Shown: positions 45,023 through 57,194 of the stretch, piece after piece
How the letters are laid out: the number at the start of each line of letters is the position of its first letter
Numbering within the stretch: the first letter of the stretch is position 1
Origin: Aurifilum marmelostoma
Lineage: Eukaryota > Ascomycota > Sordariomycetes > Diaporthales > Cryphonectriaceae
Assembly (NCBI GenBank): GCA_027559495.1
Contig: JAMXSV010000016.1
Location: 372,001 to 436,000, forward strand
Direction of reading: 5' to 3'
Length of the DNA: 64,000 nt
Made by a program: the position numbers and the translations under genes
The notes under the pieces: model-generated
What the model was told of the DNA's origin: nothing
What the model saw: only the letters and a program-made list of their open reading frames with translations
The model's database searches: none

Positions 45023-46311
45023 ATGCGTGCCCCCTCGAACCTCCTGACTGCCCTCCTCCTCCTCGTCCTCGGCCATCATGTCTTCCTCCCCTACGTCCTC
45101 GCCGAGCATACCAGTAACTGGGCGGTGCTGGTCTGCACCTCTCGCTTCTGGTTCAACTACCGCCACCTGGCCAATGTCCTCTCCATCTACCGCACCGTGA
45201 AGCGCCTGGGCATCCCGGACTCACAGATCATCCTCATGCTGCCCGATGACATGGCGTGCAACCCGCGCAACGCCTTTCCCGGCACCGTCTACTCGAATGC
45301 TGATCGGGCCGTCGACCTGTACGGTGACAATATCGAGGTGGACTACCGGGGCTACGAGGTCACCGTCGAGAACTTCATCAGGCTCCTGACGGACCGCGTG
45401 GGCGAGGAGACCCCGAGGAGCAAGAGGCTGCTGACCGACGACCGGAGCAATATACTGGTGTACATGACGGGCCATGGCGGCAACGAGTTCCTGAAGTTCC
45501 AGGACGCCGAGGAAATTGGCGCTTTTGACCTTGCCGACGCGTTCGAGCAGATGTGGGAGAAGAAGAGGTATGCACTCCAAGGAGATTAAGTGAAGGGGTT
45601 TACATCTAACGTTTGTGATGGTGGCTAATTTTTCCTCGCTCCGACAGATACCACGAAATCCTCTTCATGATCGACACATGTCAGGCCAACACAATGTACA
45701 CGCAGCTGTACTCGCCCAGGATCATCGCCACGGGCTCGTCGGAGCTGGACCAGTCGTCGTACTCACATCACGCCGACAACGACGTGGGCGTGGCCGTCAT
45801 CGACAGGTACACCTACTACAACCTCGAGTTCCTCGAGACCCACGTGGGCGACCTCAGCAGCAAGAAGACGCTAGGCGACCTCTTCGACAGCTACACCTAC
45901 GAGAAGATCCACTCCAACGCCGGCGTGCGCTACGATCTCTTCCCCGGCGGCGAGGAGGCTGCCCGGTCCAGGCTCGTGACAGATTTTTTCGGAAATGTGC
46001 AGAATGTCGAAGTCGACGGGACCAGGAATTCCACGCTAGAGGAGGACTTACTAGGGCTGAGCAGGCACATCGCCGAGCTGAGGAGGAGGGCCGACGCCCA
46101 GGACGACGAGGCAGACGCTGCCCAGGGCAATGCCTCGCAGGCAGAGGAGAAGAGGAGAGAGACAGCAGCACCCGTACACAGGATACAGGCTGCGAAGCCG
46201 TTGACCGACGACAATTGGTGGACCAAGAAGCTGCTGGGCGCGGTTGTCCTGGGAGGATGTGTCTCATTATGGGGCCTGGGGTCATTTTTTGACAAGTCTG
46301 GCAGGTCGTGA
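45023..46311 (+). CDS. gpi8: GPI transamidase catalytic subunit Gpi8/PIG-K
   Basis: Two exons (45023-45567, 45648-46311) encode 402 residues, close to yeast Gpi8 (411). A signal peptide covers about residues 1-27. The caspase-like C13 peptidase domain follows, starting TSNWAVLVCTSRFWFNYRH. The catalytic dyad is visible: His151 in YMTGHGGNEF and Cys193 in FMIDTCQA. A C-terminal transmembrane helix sits near residues 378-396 (LLGAVVLGGCVSLWGLG). The enzyme cleaves the C-terminal signal of precursor proteins in the ER lumen and attaches the GPI anchor, which is essential for many fungal wall proteins. A Lys/Glu/Ala-rich linker of about 60 residues precedes the membrane helix. The intron uses a GTATGC donor and a GACAG acceptor and splits the codon of Arg182. 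Confidence 0.97.
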
Positions 46312-46928
46312 TATAGTTTTCATCCAGCTGACAATCAATTCCTCTTATAATTCATCAATAATAGAGTGCTTCGACAATTTTCTCGAACTACTCAAAGCGT
46401 CGGCTCATTAATTAGTCCGAATACAAATGTGGACTGCGGATGATCATTTGACAGGATGGCGTTATTTCTTTTTTTTTTCTTCTTCTTTTTTTTTCCAGCA
46501 AAATTGAAAGTAATCCAGACTCGGGACCAGAGTCTCTTTGCTGTTCATTCCCTTCAGTCATGTTGTGGTGCTCATGTCCGGGAAATGGTGGTTGGCAAAG
46601 GGTGTGCTTTCTTACTAGTAGGCATGGCCTCTCGTGTTGCCTACTATAGAAGCTGTGACGACAAAACCTCGATACTTAAAACTTTCACCTTCCCTTGCTT
46701 TTCAGCCCCATCCAAAAGGCCATGAGTTTTGACACCAACAACCACCCCAATCCAGGGGCATTTGTTGCTGCAAATGTCACTTGAGACAATTCAGAGGAGT
46801 TCCAGGAATTTATTTTTTCTTTTTTGATGCTGTAATAATTCACTACTTCTCTCAACTCACAAATCACCACTGATTTCCCCTGCTCCCGCAGTTGCAAGTC
46901 GGATGTTCTCATCAACCCAAAATTAATA
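46312..46928. other. Intergenic between gpi8 and the TFIIIC gene
   Basis: 617 bp between two plus-strand genes. T-rich stretches occur at about 46468-46496. No other feature supported. Confidence 0.55.
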
Positions 46929-49900
46929 ATGAAAAAACCCAAAGTAAGTCCATCCTCGGTTGCAGTAGCCTTCATTCCCCACTCCATCCTCTAACATGGT
47001 TGCCTATTAGATCCTTCCACTGCGAGGCCTCGACCTCCCCACTCGGCCCCTCAGCCAGCGCCGCGCCCTCGCCTGGTCCAGCGATGCTGAGCTCGCCGTC
47101 GCAGCAGACGACTCGGTGCTCATCTACATCCCCGAGTTTCCAATACTGGACCCTGCCCGTCCAGTTGAGAAGGACGACGACGACAAGGACGAGTATGAGC
47201 AGCAGCAGCCTCAAGCTGCCGACGCGAGCGCGGAGGGCAAGCTCGAGGTCGACGGCGGCAGCCTGGGCGTTCTCCCTGCCGGTCTGCCTGCAGAGTTTGG
47301 CGACGAGGACAACGAGGGGCTCATGTCCGAGGACAGCGACGATGGTGATGAGAATGGTGACTATGACGGCGGTGGTGGAGGAGGAGGCGCGAACCTCAGC
47401 GGTGTGGTAGGCATTGGTGGTGCCGGCGACGAGCAGCCACAGCCGAGGTGTCAGTTTGGCGAGGTCAGGCGGCATCTCCCCATCTCGTGCCCGCCTCTGC
47501 ACTCAGATCTAAACAGGCACGTTTGGGAGGCTGCGGGGCGGGAGATGCCTGTGATTCACCACGGGGGCGATGCAAGGGTCCCGGCGCAAGAGCAGCCGGT
47601 CAGAAGTGAACAAAGAGGCGGAGGAGGGAGGGACGGTGTCACGGCCGCGCCAGCATCACTGCCACTGCCGAACCGTGTCGATGAGATAGCGGTGGCCCGA
47701 CATCCCGGCGCCGGAGTCGGCGTCATTGGAGGCTCAGGCGCGAGCATGAACCACGTGGTGGCCCTTGGATGGTCACCTGCCGGCCTAGGACGGAATGGGC
47801 GGCCCGTGCTGGCCGTGCTTACGGGGGTCGGAAGTCTGGCCGTGTATGGCGAGGGCGGGCCAGCACCCTTTGGCAGCACGGCGAGACCGCTGCAGAGTCT
47901 GGGCCTCGGGCGAGGCGCTGCGAGGGATTTGCAGAGCTGGGTCGTGCTTTGGGCGGTGGGTGAGAACTTTGTTGTGCCGGGCCAGGAGAAGTACGGGTAT
48001 GGCGAGTTCGTCAAGGCGTTTGCGTGGTGTGGTGAGATCGGCGGCGGGAGAGCCCTGCTGGCATATGTGAACGATGTGAGGGAGCTGGTGGTGCTGAGCG
48101 TCGGCACGACCTTTCGGAGAAGGAAGTCTGAGGGGATCGAGGAGGCTGTCTGGAACGTCCAGGAGGTGTTGAGGATGGAAACTGCAGGCCCGCATGGGCA
48201 GCTCGATGTGAGTTCTCCTAAAAGCTTTCGCGACCTGTGTTCTTTTGGACAAGGAAGGGCTCCGAGGAGAGGAATATTCAGCTGAGATTGCTTCTGTATA
48301 CAGCTTCATGATCCGGACTTTGTTCCTTCCGAGTCCAGCCACTGCCTTGGATGGAGCCCTTGGATCAGAGAGAGCCAGACCTGGTCATGTCTGCTCTCCT
48401 ACATGGACAGGCACTACGTCGGATTCAAGAAGATCTCAGTCAACGTCCCTACCTGGGTCTCACAGGTAGCACCAGAGATAACGTATGAGCCAGAGGACTG
48501 GACCGGTCGCTGCGTCCATCTCGGGGCAGATGCCTTCCTGGAGTTTGAGGACAGGGTAAGATATGTTCAGATACCACCATAGCTTAAAGCCGAGTGGCCG
48601 TTCCTCGACAATGATGAGTTAACCTTTCAGGTGCAGATTTGGGACGTGAACAGCAAACAGCTCTGCCGAGGCATCATCGCGACGCCCTGGGTTGTCGAGT
48701 CTTTCGAGGTCGACCTTTGCGCCAGCAACATACCTCAATCTATACCCGCGCACCCTACCGACCATTGCAGCACAACCTATCCTGCCGGCGGTGATGAACA
48801 TCACCAAAACAACAATCCTATCACAGGCCTCGTCATTCACCCAGTCCCGCTCTCTACCGTCTCCCCCTCACTCACCCCACTATACACCGCTGTCCGCCTC
48901 TCCGCTACAGCCACAAACACCCCAACATGGTGGGAGTCCAACGCCCTCCCGCAACCAGGCAGCAGCATCGATAGGCCGCCGCAGTGGGCTGCCGAGATCA
49001 CCCAGAAGATCACGCAGACCATCCCCCTCGGTATGGCGGGTCAGATCATCTATAAGGGCCTCACAGAGGTCAATTATGGTGGTGACGACGGCAGCGAGCT
49101 CGGCGCCGAGCCGATGGAATTTGAAGACGATGAGGGTGGAATACAGGACGACAAGGACGATGGCGATGATGATGACGAGATGGAAGACATGGACGAGGAC
49201 GCAGCCTTTGACCCGTGGGCAAGAGAAGGTCCGGATGTGCACCCGTTCCGCGTCAGAATCTGGGGCATCGCGATGAGCCCCGGCGGCGGGACCACGGCGG
49301 TGCTGTCGTCAAGCCAGCTGGCGGTCAGACCGGAGAAGGACATATGGCGCGCCCACCAGAGCCGTGTCGCCTTTGACTCCCAGGGCTGCCGCTCGACCAC
49401 GGCGGCACAGCTGGCAGTCAAGAAGAAGCGGGAAGAGACGATAGATACAACGCATGACGCCATGGACGTGGATGGAAGCGAGCAGCAGAAGCAGCCAGAT
49501 GATATACCTACAGAGGTCGCGACAGCCGGTGTCGAGGGCGGCCTGTCGACCGAAGCGAGGCTGTGGGAGTGGATGTACGGCGGCGGGCCGGGCGTGCCGG
49601 GTCTCACGCCCAACAAAACAGCCATGAATGATGACGACGACGACGCCGCCGACATATCCAAGGTCATCATCATCACCCCTGGGAAGACGGCGCAGGAGCG
49701 CAGGGACGCCGAGGCTACAGCCCGCAGGCAGCACGTCTTGGACATATTCGCGCCTCACGTGGCCCGACAGACATGCGCCATCTGCGCCGACGGCAAGACC
49801 AAATTCATCCTCTCCCCATTGCCCGCCCCGAATAATGATACCACGACTACCGCTACTACTACTACTATCGCCACCACCACCGAGGAGTGGCCCCTCGACT

Positions 49901-50133
49901 GCTTTTGCGGGAATGGCCACCGCGTCGCGGTCTGCGGGGCGTCCGGGCTGGCGATCGACGTGCCGCAGGTCTCGCGGTGCTGCGGGGTGTGCCAGTCGCG
50001 GTGTCTGAACGTGGACTTCCTCGTCGACAGGGTGCTGGCTCCGGCGGCGGAAGGGGAGGCGGTGATGGAGACCGTCAGGCGTGAGATGCCTGTGGATGTC
50101 TGCGCGCGGTGTGGTGGCAAGTACCTCGATTGA
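46929..50133 (+). CDS. Transcription factor IIIC subunit (TFIIIC90/GTF3C4-like, zinc-finger subunit)
   Basis: Four exons (46929-46943, 47011-48207, 48304-48555, 48631-50133) give about 988 residues. Exon 1 is only 15 nt (MKKPK), with a GTAAGT donor, a CTAAC branch site and a TTAG acceptor. The join gives KILPLRGLDLPTRPLSQRRALAWSSDAELAVAADDSV, the usual start of the WD40-like TFIIIC delta domain. Further blocks include NHVVALGWSPAGLG, LLSYMDRHYVGFKKIS and HPFRVRIWGIAMSPGG. The C-terminus is the TFIIIC zinc domain: CAICADGK, CFCGNGHRVAVCG, CCGVCQSRC and CARCGGKYLD. TFIIIC binds A and B boxes of tRNA genes and recruits TFIIIB for RNA polymerase III. Acidic runs near residues 85-110 and 540-560 are probably flexible loops. 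The tiny first exon is inferred from consensus, so the start is less certain than the rest. Confidence 0.88.
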
Positions 50134-50625
50134 AGGGCGTCCGTCCGAGTCTGAAGGCTCTATCGACCTGGTTGTGCCCAGGCTCGGGGGTCGATGGGGT
50201 CAGAAGGGGGACCAGGCCACGGCAGACTTGGTGAGATTCATACGTGATTTTCTTCTTCTTTTTTTCTTTTTTCTTTTCTGTTTCAAAAATCGTGTGGTAA
50301 TTGCCCCAAAGTCTAAATGATCGCCTTTTTCCTCCCAAATCCAGGCGTGTGCCGATGATTGTCCTTCAGACCCTCCCACAGAATAAAAAGAAATGCCAAA
50401 AAGTCTAATTATGCGCAGGACTCGCTTATCTCTTTTCATTCCCTTTCTTCTGCATCTGTCCGTGTGTCTACTCCACCAGAATCTGGTCTACCTTCCTTGG
50501 TCCTATCTGGACCGTTCCCCTTGCCAACTGCTACTAGTCACCACAGCACGTAAAGCCCTGCCTCGCTCTGCCCTGCCCACTCTTCCGTCTCTTTATTTTT
50601 CATATTCTCTTTTGCATTCCTTCAT
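50134..50625. other. Convergent 3' intergenic region
   Basis: 492 bp between the stop codons of the TFIIIC gene (+) and the carrier gene (-). Contains a CT/T-rich stretch at about 50248-50285. Probably both 3' UTRs. Confidence 0.55.
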
Positions 50626-51809
50626 TCAACCGAACGCCTTGTTCATGGCCTGGTGAGCTAGCTCTACGCCGAGGAAGGTGGCGGCATTGGCTGGAACCGC
50701 CCTGGCCAGCGCAGGCCCGAAACCGGGGAAGAAGGCCTTGAAGCCGCCCCTGCCGTAGACCTCCCTGATGACACCGCCGAGGGTGACGTTGCCCTCGGCA
50801 GTCTGCAGCCTGGACTTGACGGTGTCGACGGGGAACACGGGGATCCACATGGCCACGCCGGCGGTGGCACCGGCGCAGGTGACGGCGAGGAGGCTCAGGT
50901 CGCCGCTGGGCTTGCCGGTGGCCGGGTCGACCGGGGTCAGCTTCCTCTTCATGTACTCGTAGGCAGCGAAGTAGGCGGCGCTGCCAGGACCATCGCGGGC
51001 AAGAGTGGCGGCTGAGCCACGGAAGACGGAGCGCACGCCTCCCTCGCGGTAGAGTTGGCGCACGACGTCCAGGCCACCGCTGTAGCGAGGCTTCTCGCCG
51101 GGTGCAAGGCGCTGGTCCTGGACCTGGAGGATGACCTTGACACGCTCAAAGGGGGCGGTGATGGCGGTCATGGGGATGGCGGAGAAGAAGCCAGCGGCGG
51201 ATACCTGGCCGATAGAGAGGGAGCCAGTAGGGGACGGCGCGGAGATGGAGGACACGATGGACTTGCCCAGGTCGTAGCCCCAGAAGGAGACGGCGACTGT
51301 ATTTTTCGAGAAGAGGATTCAAAGTCAGCCAAGCAGATCAACATGACGAGCTCCTTTGCCAGTCTGGCAGGAAACGGCAGAAGTAGCAGCAGCAGCAGCA
51401 ATAACAACAACGTACACATCGGCGTGACACCCACCAGCGGTGCGCTCACACCCGCATACAGGCCCCTCCTCAGGCCATCTCTGGCCACGCTCTTGCGCAC
51501 GACATCGATGGCGCTCGAGTAGACGCCCTTTTCGGCAGTCTGTAGGCGGACCTTGACGAGGTCGAAGGGGTGACCAACGACCACAGCGCAGACACCACCG
51601 AAGCCACCGGCCGCGAGGGAGCGCAGCTGGGTCATGCCCGCCGACGCGGCCTTCTTGGCGTCGGCCTTTGCCTCGTCTTTGGACTCGGGCACATGTGGGA
51701 TCTTGTCGCCGAGGGGCGCAGGGACTTTGTCGTGAATGGTCTGGTTGAGCACGGCCGCCGGGTTGTCTCTCGATGAGGGAGAGGAGGCGGAGGAGGAGGA
51801 GGAAGCCAT
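50626..51809 (-). CDS. crc1: Mitochondrial carnitine/acylcarnitine carrier
   Basis: Two exons (51416-51809, 50626-51296) encode 354 residues. Three mitochondrial-carrier repeats are visible through their signatures PFDLVKVRLQT, PFERVKVILQV and PVDTVKSRLQT. The second signature, with Glu-Arg, and the surrounding sequence match the carnitine/acylcarnitine transporter group (yeast Crc1, Aspergillus AcuH). It exchanges acylcarnitines for carnitine across the inner membrane and feeds beta-oxidation and acetyl-unit transfer. A 60-residue N-terminal extension rich in Ser, Asp and Lys precedes the first repeat. The intron (51297-51415) has a GTACGT donor and a TACAG acceptor and splits a Phe codon. 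The start ATG at 51807-51809 has ideal context (ACCATGG). Confidence 0.95.
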
Positions 51810-53120
51810 GGTGAGAGTGGCCCTGTTATAATGCTCTTGTACCCTCTAGAGGTCTTTTCTTGGATGTCGTGATGGTGGAGTCTGAACAATGCGAGTAGGC
51901 TTGTTAGTGTTTCTGTTCAAAACTCTCCTGATTGACTCTGCGGTCACCCTCTCTTCCTCGTCTTCCTTCTTTCTCTTCGAAGGAAAGGTCTTGTAACCTG
52001 GCTGGCCCGACTGCGCCGTGGTGTGCAGGAACGAGCAGAGACAAGACACAAGAAAGAGGTGCCGAATGTACCTATTAAATACACTGCGCAGCGACGTCAC
52101 TCAATGAGCCTCGGCTGAACAGAGTGAGCTTCGCTGACGCGGAAAGACTGGATTGGCAGCGCGTCGGGCACTCCGATCCTGTGCTTTTCGAGGGGACCAC
52201 TGCTACTCCGAGTGCCTGGCAGACACGATTTGATGAAATGAGGCCTGATTATTGTTGATTTTGGCTCTTGCTCTTCCGTCCGAGATCCAATATTTCTAGA
52301 CCGGAGAGAGAAGAACAGGCAAAGAAGAGAGCTGCAATAAGTAGGATCGCGAATCGAATGCCTCGGCTCCCGGGACCAAGTCGGCGGGTTTGGACCCGCG
52401 AGGGTATTGTAGGTGGGTTCCCGGCAGAGCGCGAGTTGAAAAGAGACCTTCTATATGGGTCCACCAGGTTATTTGGTACTAGTACAGTACACCACTATCC
52501 ATGCAACCACCCCGCGCTTCGTGGGTCCTGGGTGTGGATGGAACTCTTGCGGATGACCTTGAGGGGTCCTTTTCTTCCTTTTCTTTTTCTTTCTTGAATG
52601 GTTGGGAGGTCAAGTCGGGGATATGGAAAAGAGGATGATGACCACCACCCTTATTTAGGGTCCTTCGTTCTCTTTCTTGTTCTTCTTCATCATCCTAAGC
52701 CCTTGCTGTCGCATCTCTGGTTCCCGGACAGACGGAAACGAATAGCAGGACTCGGCTTGCGGGATCCCTCGTGGCGCCCATACGACGAAGCAGCCCAGAG
52801 CAGGTCATACTGATCCTGCCTTTCTTTCTGTCTCTGTGAATTGTTCGTTGCAGTGCCGTCTTCCGGTCAGCGGTGAAATTATCTCCATTGCACAGCCGTC
52901 AGTGCCGCCCACACATCTTCTGCAAGATCTTGAAGTCTTGAATGCTGGAGACAACATCGCCTTCTCTAGGATTCGGATTGCGAATAAAAGTAGCCTGAAT
53001 GACAATATTCACGGGCCCCTAGCCACGCTGTATGTCTTCAGATAATGAAGTCCTGCGGAATAGTGATTGTTTGTCGCTTTACTGGTTCAAGTGAATTAAT
53101 CCTCGCTACTGCAAACACAA

Positions 53121-53132
53121 CCCCCCCCCCCC
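53121..53132. repeat. C12 homopolymer
   Basis: Twelve C on the plus strand, intergenic. Confidence 0.95.
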
Positions 53133-53400
53133 TTCCTTCTCTTTTGCCCGTCTTTGTCTACGGTCGGATTTGACAGGATGGTTCGAGGCTTAAGAACCAC
53201 CAACGCATCTTCCTGCGCAATTGCTGCAGAGGCTGGGAGCATCTGGCAGCATCTCGTCGGGCTCGGATTCCACCGAGGTCGGTCGACAATGCCATGGTGG
53301 AGGCGACGATGTGTTGTTGCGGGCCGGATGAGAAAAGACACGTTCGGGAGTTTGTTTGTTTGCCAATGGAACCGAATCTGAGTCTGACTGACGAGGGATT

Positions 53401-53415
53401 GGGGGGGGGGGGGGG
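53401..53415. repeat. G15 homopolymer
   Basis: Fifteen G on the plus strand, intergenic. Confidence 0.95.
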
Positions 53416-54240
53416 TGGTTGACATGTGACTGCCTGCTACCCTTGGCGAGACAGGTAGGGCTGACCCTGCTGCAACGGCGGGGCAAGCACGACGCCGAGA
53501 AGGGGGGGAAGGGGGTCAGCGCGGCTTACAGTAGGGGACCAGGGGTACACCATACCAAGTAGTACTGTGTAGGTGGCATGGTGGGTTCAGTTTCATTGTC
53601 CGCCTGTTTCTTTGCTATGCTATTCGAGGAACTGTGTAATCTCTTCAAGAGGTGGAATCAGAAAGGAAAAGCGGAATATGATCATTATGCCTGACATGTG
53701 ATTTTCAGTAGAAAAATTGAACGAGAATCAGGAAAATACTTAAGAGTCTCAAGACTTTGATATAAGAAGAAAAAACTTTTTCAGGATAAGAACACCCTGT
53801 AACATTGAACAGCTGGAAAGTTTGGCAAAAGCTGAAGGTATCAGGTTCGAGCCGAGGGGGTGGTGTTCCCAAGGCTGTCATGGGCGCGATGATATTTCCG
53901 TTCTCCTGCAATGAAGCCCCATTGATGGAAATAAATGCTGGGTGAAAACACCAAAATGGATGGTCATGCTATCACATAGGCGTTGAGGGCCTGTCCTGTC
54001 TTGCTAATGACAAGCATACAATTATCTCACTGCGGGTCCCGGTATAGGCGGCAAATCACAGCGCATACCACAGTGGTAGCACTAAGCGACCTATGCGAAC
54101 CTCACCTTCTACCCGGCTGTCACGAAACCATCTCGTCGTCGTCTCTCCAACGAGCCAATCATCCAATCAGCTCAAGTGAAACAACCCCAGACAGATCTCA
54201 CAGATCTGAGCTGCTGCTGCAACATCCCAGACCACCATCT

Positions 54241-54253
54241 CCCCCCCCCCCCC
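54241..54253. repeat. C13 homopolymer in the ubc7 leader
   Basis: Thirteen C on the plus strand, about 85 bp before the ubc7 start codon, so probably in its 5' leader or core promoter. A second run (C11, 54518-54528) lies inside the ubc7 intron. Confidence 0.9.
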
Positions 54254-54338
54254 TTCTGATCCTTCGCCCTCTTCTCCCGCCCCACCGAAATACTCTATCC
54301 TCGAAGAGGCACACAACACACGCCCACCTGCGGCCCTG

Positions 54339-54964
54339 ATGGCGTCGAGCTCAGGAGCAGCCACCCTCCTGGCCCGCCAGCTGAAGGAGATGCAGACGGC
54401 CAAGGACATCCCCGGCATCTCCTGCGGCCTGGTGAACGACCAGAACATCTTTGAGTGGGAGGTCATGCTCATGATCAACGACGACACCAAATACTATGGA
54501 GGTAAAAAAAATCATGACCCCCCCCCCCAACGACTCTGCGCCCGTACATAAGTAGCTGATTCCGAGTCTCCTTGCTCTTCTCCTCACACACAACAGGCGC
54601 AAACTTCCGGGCCCGACTGCGCTTCCCTCCAGAGTACCCCCTCCTCCCGCCATCCCTGACCTTCCTCGACCCCATCCCGTTCCACCCAAACATCTACCCG
54701 GACACGGGCCTGCTGTGCATCAGCATCCTGCACCCGCCCGAGGAGGACCGTTTCGGCTACGAGAGCGCTGCCGAGCGCTGGAGCCCCGTCCAGACCCCCG
54801 AGACCATCCTGCTGTCCGTCATCTCGCTCTTCGCCAGCCCCAACGACGAGAGCCCTGCCAACGCCGACGCCGCCAAGCTGCTGCGGGAGGAGAGGGCGGG
54901 CCTGAACAAGGAGTTTAGGAAGCGTTGCAGGCAGTGCGTGCGGGAGAGCCTGGGAGAAGACTGA
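54339..54964 (+). CDS. ubc7: Ubiquitin-conjugating enzyme E2, Ubc7/UBE2G2-type (ERAD)
   Basis: Two exons (54339-54501, 54597-54964) encode 176 residues. The E2 fold is clear: MASSSGAATLLARQLKEMQ helix, FEWEVMLM strand, PPEYPLLPP, and HPNIYPDTGLLCISIL. The HPN motif is at residues 84-86 and the active Cys is Cys95. The acidic loop after it (HPPEEDRFGYESAAERWSPVQ) is the insertion that marks Ubc7/UBE2G2 rather than UBE2D-type E2s. Ubc7 works with Cue1 and the Hrd1 and Doa10 ligases at the ER membrane to build Lys48 chains on misfolded proteins. It is tail-less and soluble here, so a Cue1-like anchor would be needed. The intron (54502-54596) has a GTAAAA donor and a CAACAG acceptor and contains a C11 run. 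Confidence 0.95.
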
Positions 54965-55538
54965 GGGGAGGATGCCAAATATGAGGCCTACTATTTTTCA
55001 ATATTGTATTTTTTTTTTTTTTTTTCGGTGAGGGAGACACGAGGCTCGTGTGCGCGACGCCGGTTCTCCCCTTGTCGTGGCGCATCTGGATGGACAAAAA
55101 GCTTCCAAAGTCTGAGCACAAGGCATGGGTTGACAGCACCAGTCGTGGCTCGTCCGCTCAACACAAGGCCAAGATGGATCGTCAGAGTACGCGAGGGAAT
55201 ACGAGTGATAGCCAGGTTGGGTGTACTGGGCCGGATCACCAAGCAAGAGTGTCCATACTGTTGGTGGTGCATATCTACGATAGGCAAAATGATGTTTCTT
55301 TGCCAAATTGATTCATGACACTCCCTGGAGTGCCCATAGTCCTAGTCTAGCAAGGAGCCTTGCCTCATCTTATTATGCAGCCAGTTTTCCAACGTCCTTT
55401 TTGCTCTCTCGCAGACACACTCACGGACAAACTCTTCGTCCCAGCCTGTCTAGCTCAGCAGGCAAGTTAATCCGAGTGATGACCCTAGTCTGCTCAGAAA
55501 AGATGCTGGGTATGGCTAGCTGAGGACCTCAAGGCCAG
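54965..55538. other. Convergent 3' intergenic region
   Basis: 574 bp between the stops of ubc7 (+) and alg1 (-). A T tract of about 17 bases lies at 55009-55025 just after ubc7. No gene seen. Confidence 0.55.
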
Positions 55539-57194
55539 CTATGATTCCAGGATGGGCTTGACAACCTCGTCCCATTCCTCGTCCCAGCGGCGCGCGCCCT
55601 CCTCCACGGCCCCCGCCCTGAGTCTGGCCAGCTCGCCACCACCGGCAGGGCTGCCTTCAAGCAGGCGCACCAGCCCCGCAACCAGATCCTCCGCCGTCTC
55701 AAAGCCCACCCCGTTGACGCCCTCCCTGACCAGCTCGCCGAAGCTCCGGTACCTCGAGTACGCCAGCACGGGCAGGCCCGCGCCAAACATGTCGACAACC
55801 TTCATGGGCAGGTCGAGCCCGGACGAGCTCATGTGCAGGCAGATGCCCAGGTCTGCGGCGGCCAGCAGCCTGGCGTAGTTCTCAAAGGACAAAAAGGCCG
55901 TGCGGATCTCGACGCCCGTCAGCCTGCCTGAAGCGGCGACGCGGGCCATCTCGGCCTCGTATTTTGCCTTTTGGGGCCCGCGGCCCGTGATGACCACCAG
56001 CAGAGGGGGCAGCAACGCGCGGCCCTCGGGAGGAGACGAGGAGGAGGCGGAGGCATAGAGCACGAGCGCTTTCAGCAGGATGCCGAAATCCTCGTCGGGG
56101 GTCCAGGAGGTGCTGCTCACCAGCAGCCGCACCGTGCCGGCGAGAATAGTGTCGGCATGGTCGGCGGTCTGCTCGATGCCGCGCAAAAAGGCCATGCGGT
56201 CCTGCTGGCTGCCGACGGGCTGGAAGATGGCGGCGGGGCGGTCGTGCATGGCGGCGACGGGGGTGCGGATGTTGTAGGGGCTTGTCTGGAGGTCGTACCG
56301 CATAGCAGCTGTGACGGCGAGGTTGGCGGTCGGGGCGAAGCGGCCGAAGAAGGCCTCGTAGATTTTGGAAGCGAGGACAAATGGGTGCCGCTGGCCGCGG
56401 GTGCCCGCCAAGATGGTCCAGCCATAGTTGTGCCAGTCAATGAGGAGGCGTGTTCCTCGGACACGACAGGCAACAGCTGCAATCATTAAAGTAGGGATTG
56501 ATGGGGGGTTCTGTTTTGGTTTTTGTTGATCTTTAGTCTCTTGCTATGCAGCCAGGTAAGATTTCTCAAAGATAATGACAGAAAAACACATACCTGAACA
56601 ATGAGCCACCTGGATGGCTCCACCCTGAACAGGAGGACCAGAAGCAGTTCATAGATCTGGTAGAGCACCTTGAGGGGCCCTGCAATGATAAAGGGCAGCT
56701 TTGATAGCAGGCGTGGAGGCGAGGGCAGTGGCCAGACCACGACGTTCTTGCTCTCCGACAGGGCAGGGAGCAGGGAGGACTCTGGACAGGAAGAAAGACA
56801 ACTTTAGCAAATTGTACCGACTCCTCCTGCTGCTATGCGCTGCTATGTGCTCCTCCCTTTATGTGACCAGGTGATTGCAAGAGCTCAACAACTCACCTTG
56901 ATACCCAATGAGCTGGACGCGTCCACCATGCTTGGCGATGCTGAGAGCATGATACTGCATGCGCGGGCTTCGACCAATGTCTCCAAGAACAAGGACCTGC
57001 GCAGATATACAACTGGTCTGCAAGCCACTGGGATCAAATCTTCTGGGGCTGTAGATGGCTATGAGCATGCAGACCACCAGGACCATGAGCAAAGGAACGG
57101 TCCATAGGGAGACTCCCGTGGCGACGATGAGGGCGGCGAGGCATACTAAGGCACTGCCTAACACCATCCTGGTGTGTACAGGACACACTGCCAT
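55539..57194 (-). CDS. alg1: ALG1 beta-1,4-mannosyltransferase (GT33), ER N-glycan assembly
   Basis: Three exons (56897-57194, 56594-56781, 55539-56510) encode 485 residues. The enzyme adds the first mannose to GlcNAc2-PP-dolichol on the cytosolic face of the ER. An N-terminal hydrophobic anchor covers about residues 11-43 (ALVCLAALIVATGVSLW...LLMVLVVCMLIAIY). The GT-B fold blocks follow: QVLVLGDIGRSPRMQYHALSIA, VVVWPLPSPP, LLIDWHNYGWTILAG, DRPAAIFQPV and SSTSWTPDEDFGILLKAL. The C-terminal nucleotide-sugar block is DLGICLHMSSSGLDLPMKVVDMFGAGLPVLA. Both introns have consensus borders (GTGAGT...CCAG and GTATGT...ACAG). The start ATG at 57192-57194 has good context (ATCATGG). Confidence 0.96.

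Larger units (their letters stand above)
51810..54338. other. Long divergent intergenic region
   Basis: 2.5 kb between crc1 (-) and ubc7 (+). Contains C12 (53121-53132), G15 (53401-53415) and C13 (54241-54253) tracts. Open frames such as 52268-52597 (+) and 53096-53425 (-) show no domain or coding bias. No RNA gene recognised. Confidence 0.55.

Noticed and set aside
53841..53856. GGTTCGAGCC, similar to a tRNA B box
   Set aside because: No matching A box, acceptor stem or cloverleaf could be found at the right distance.
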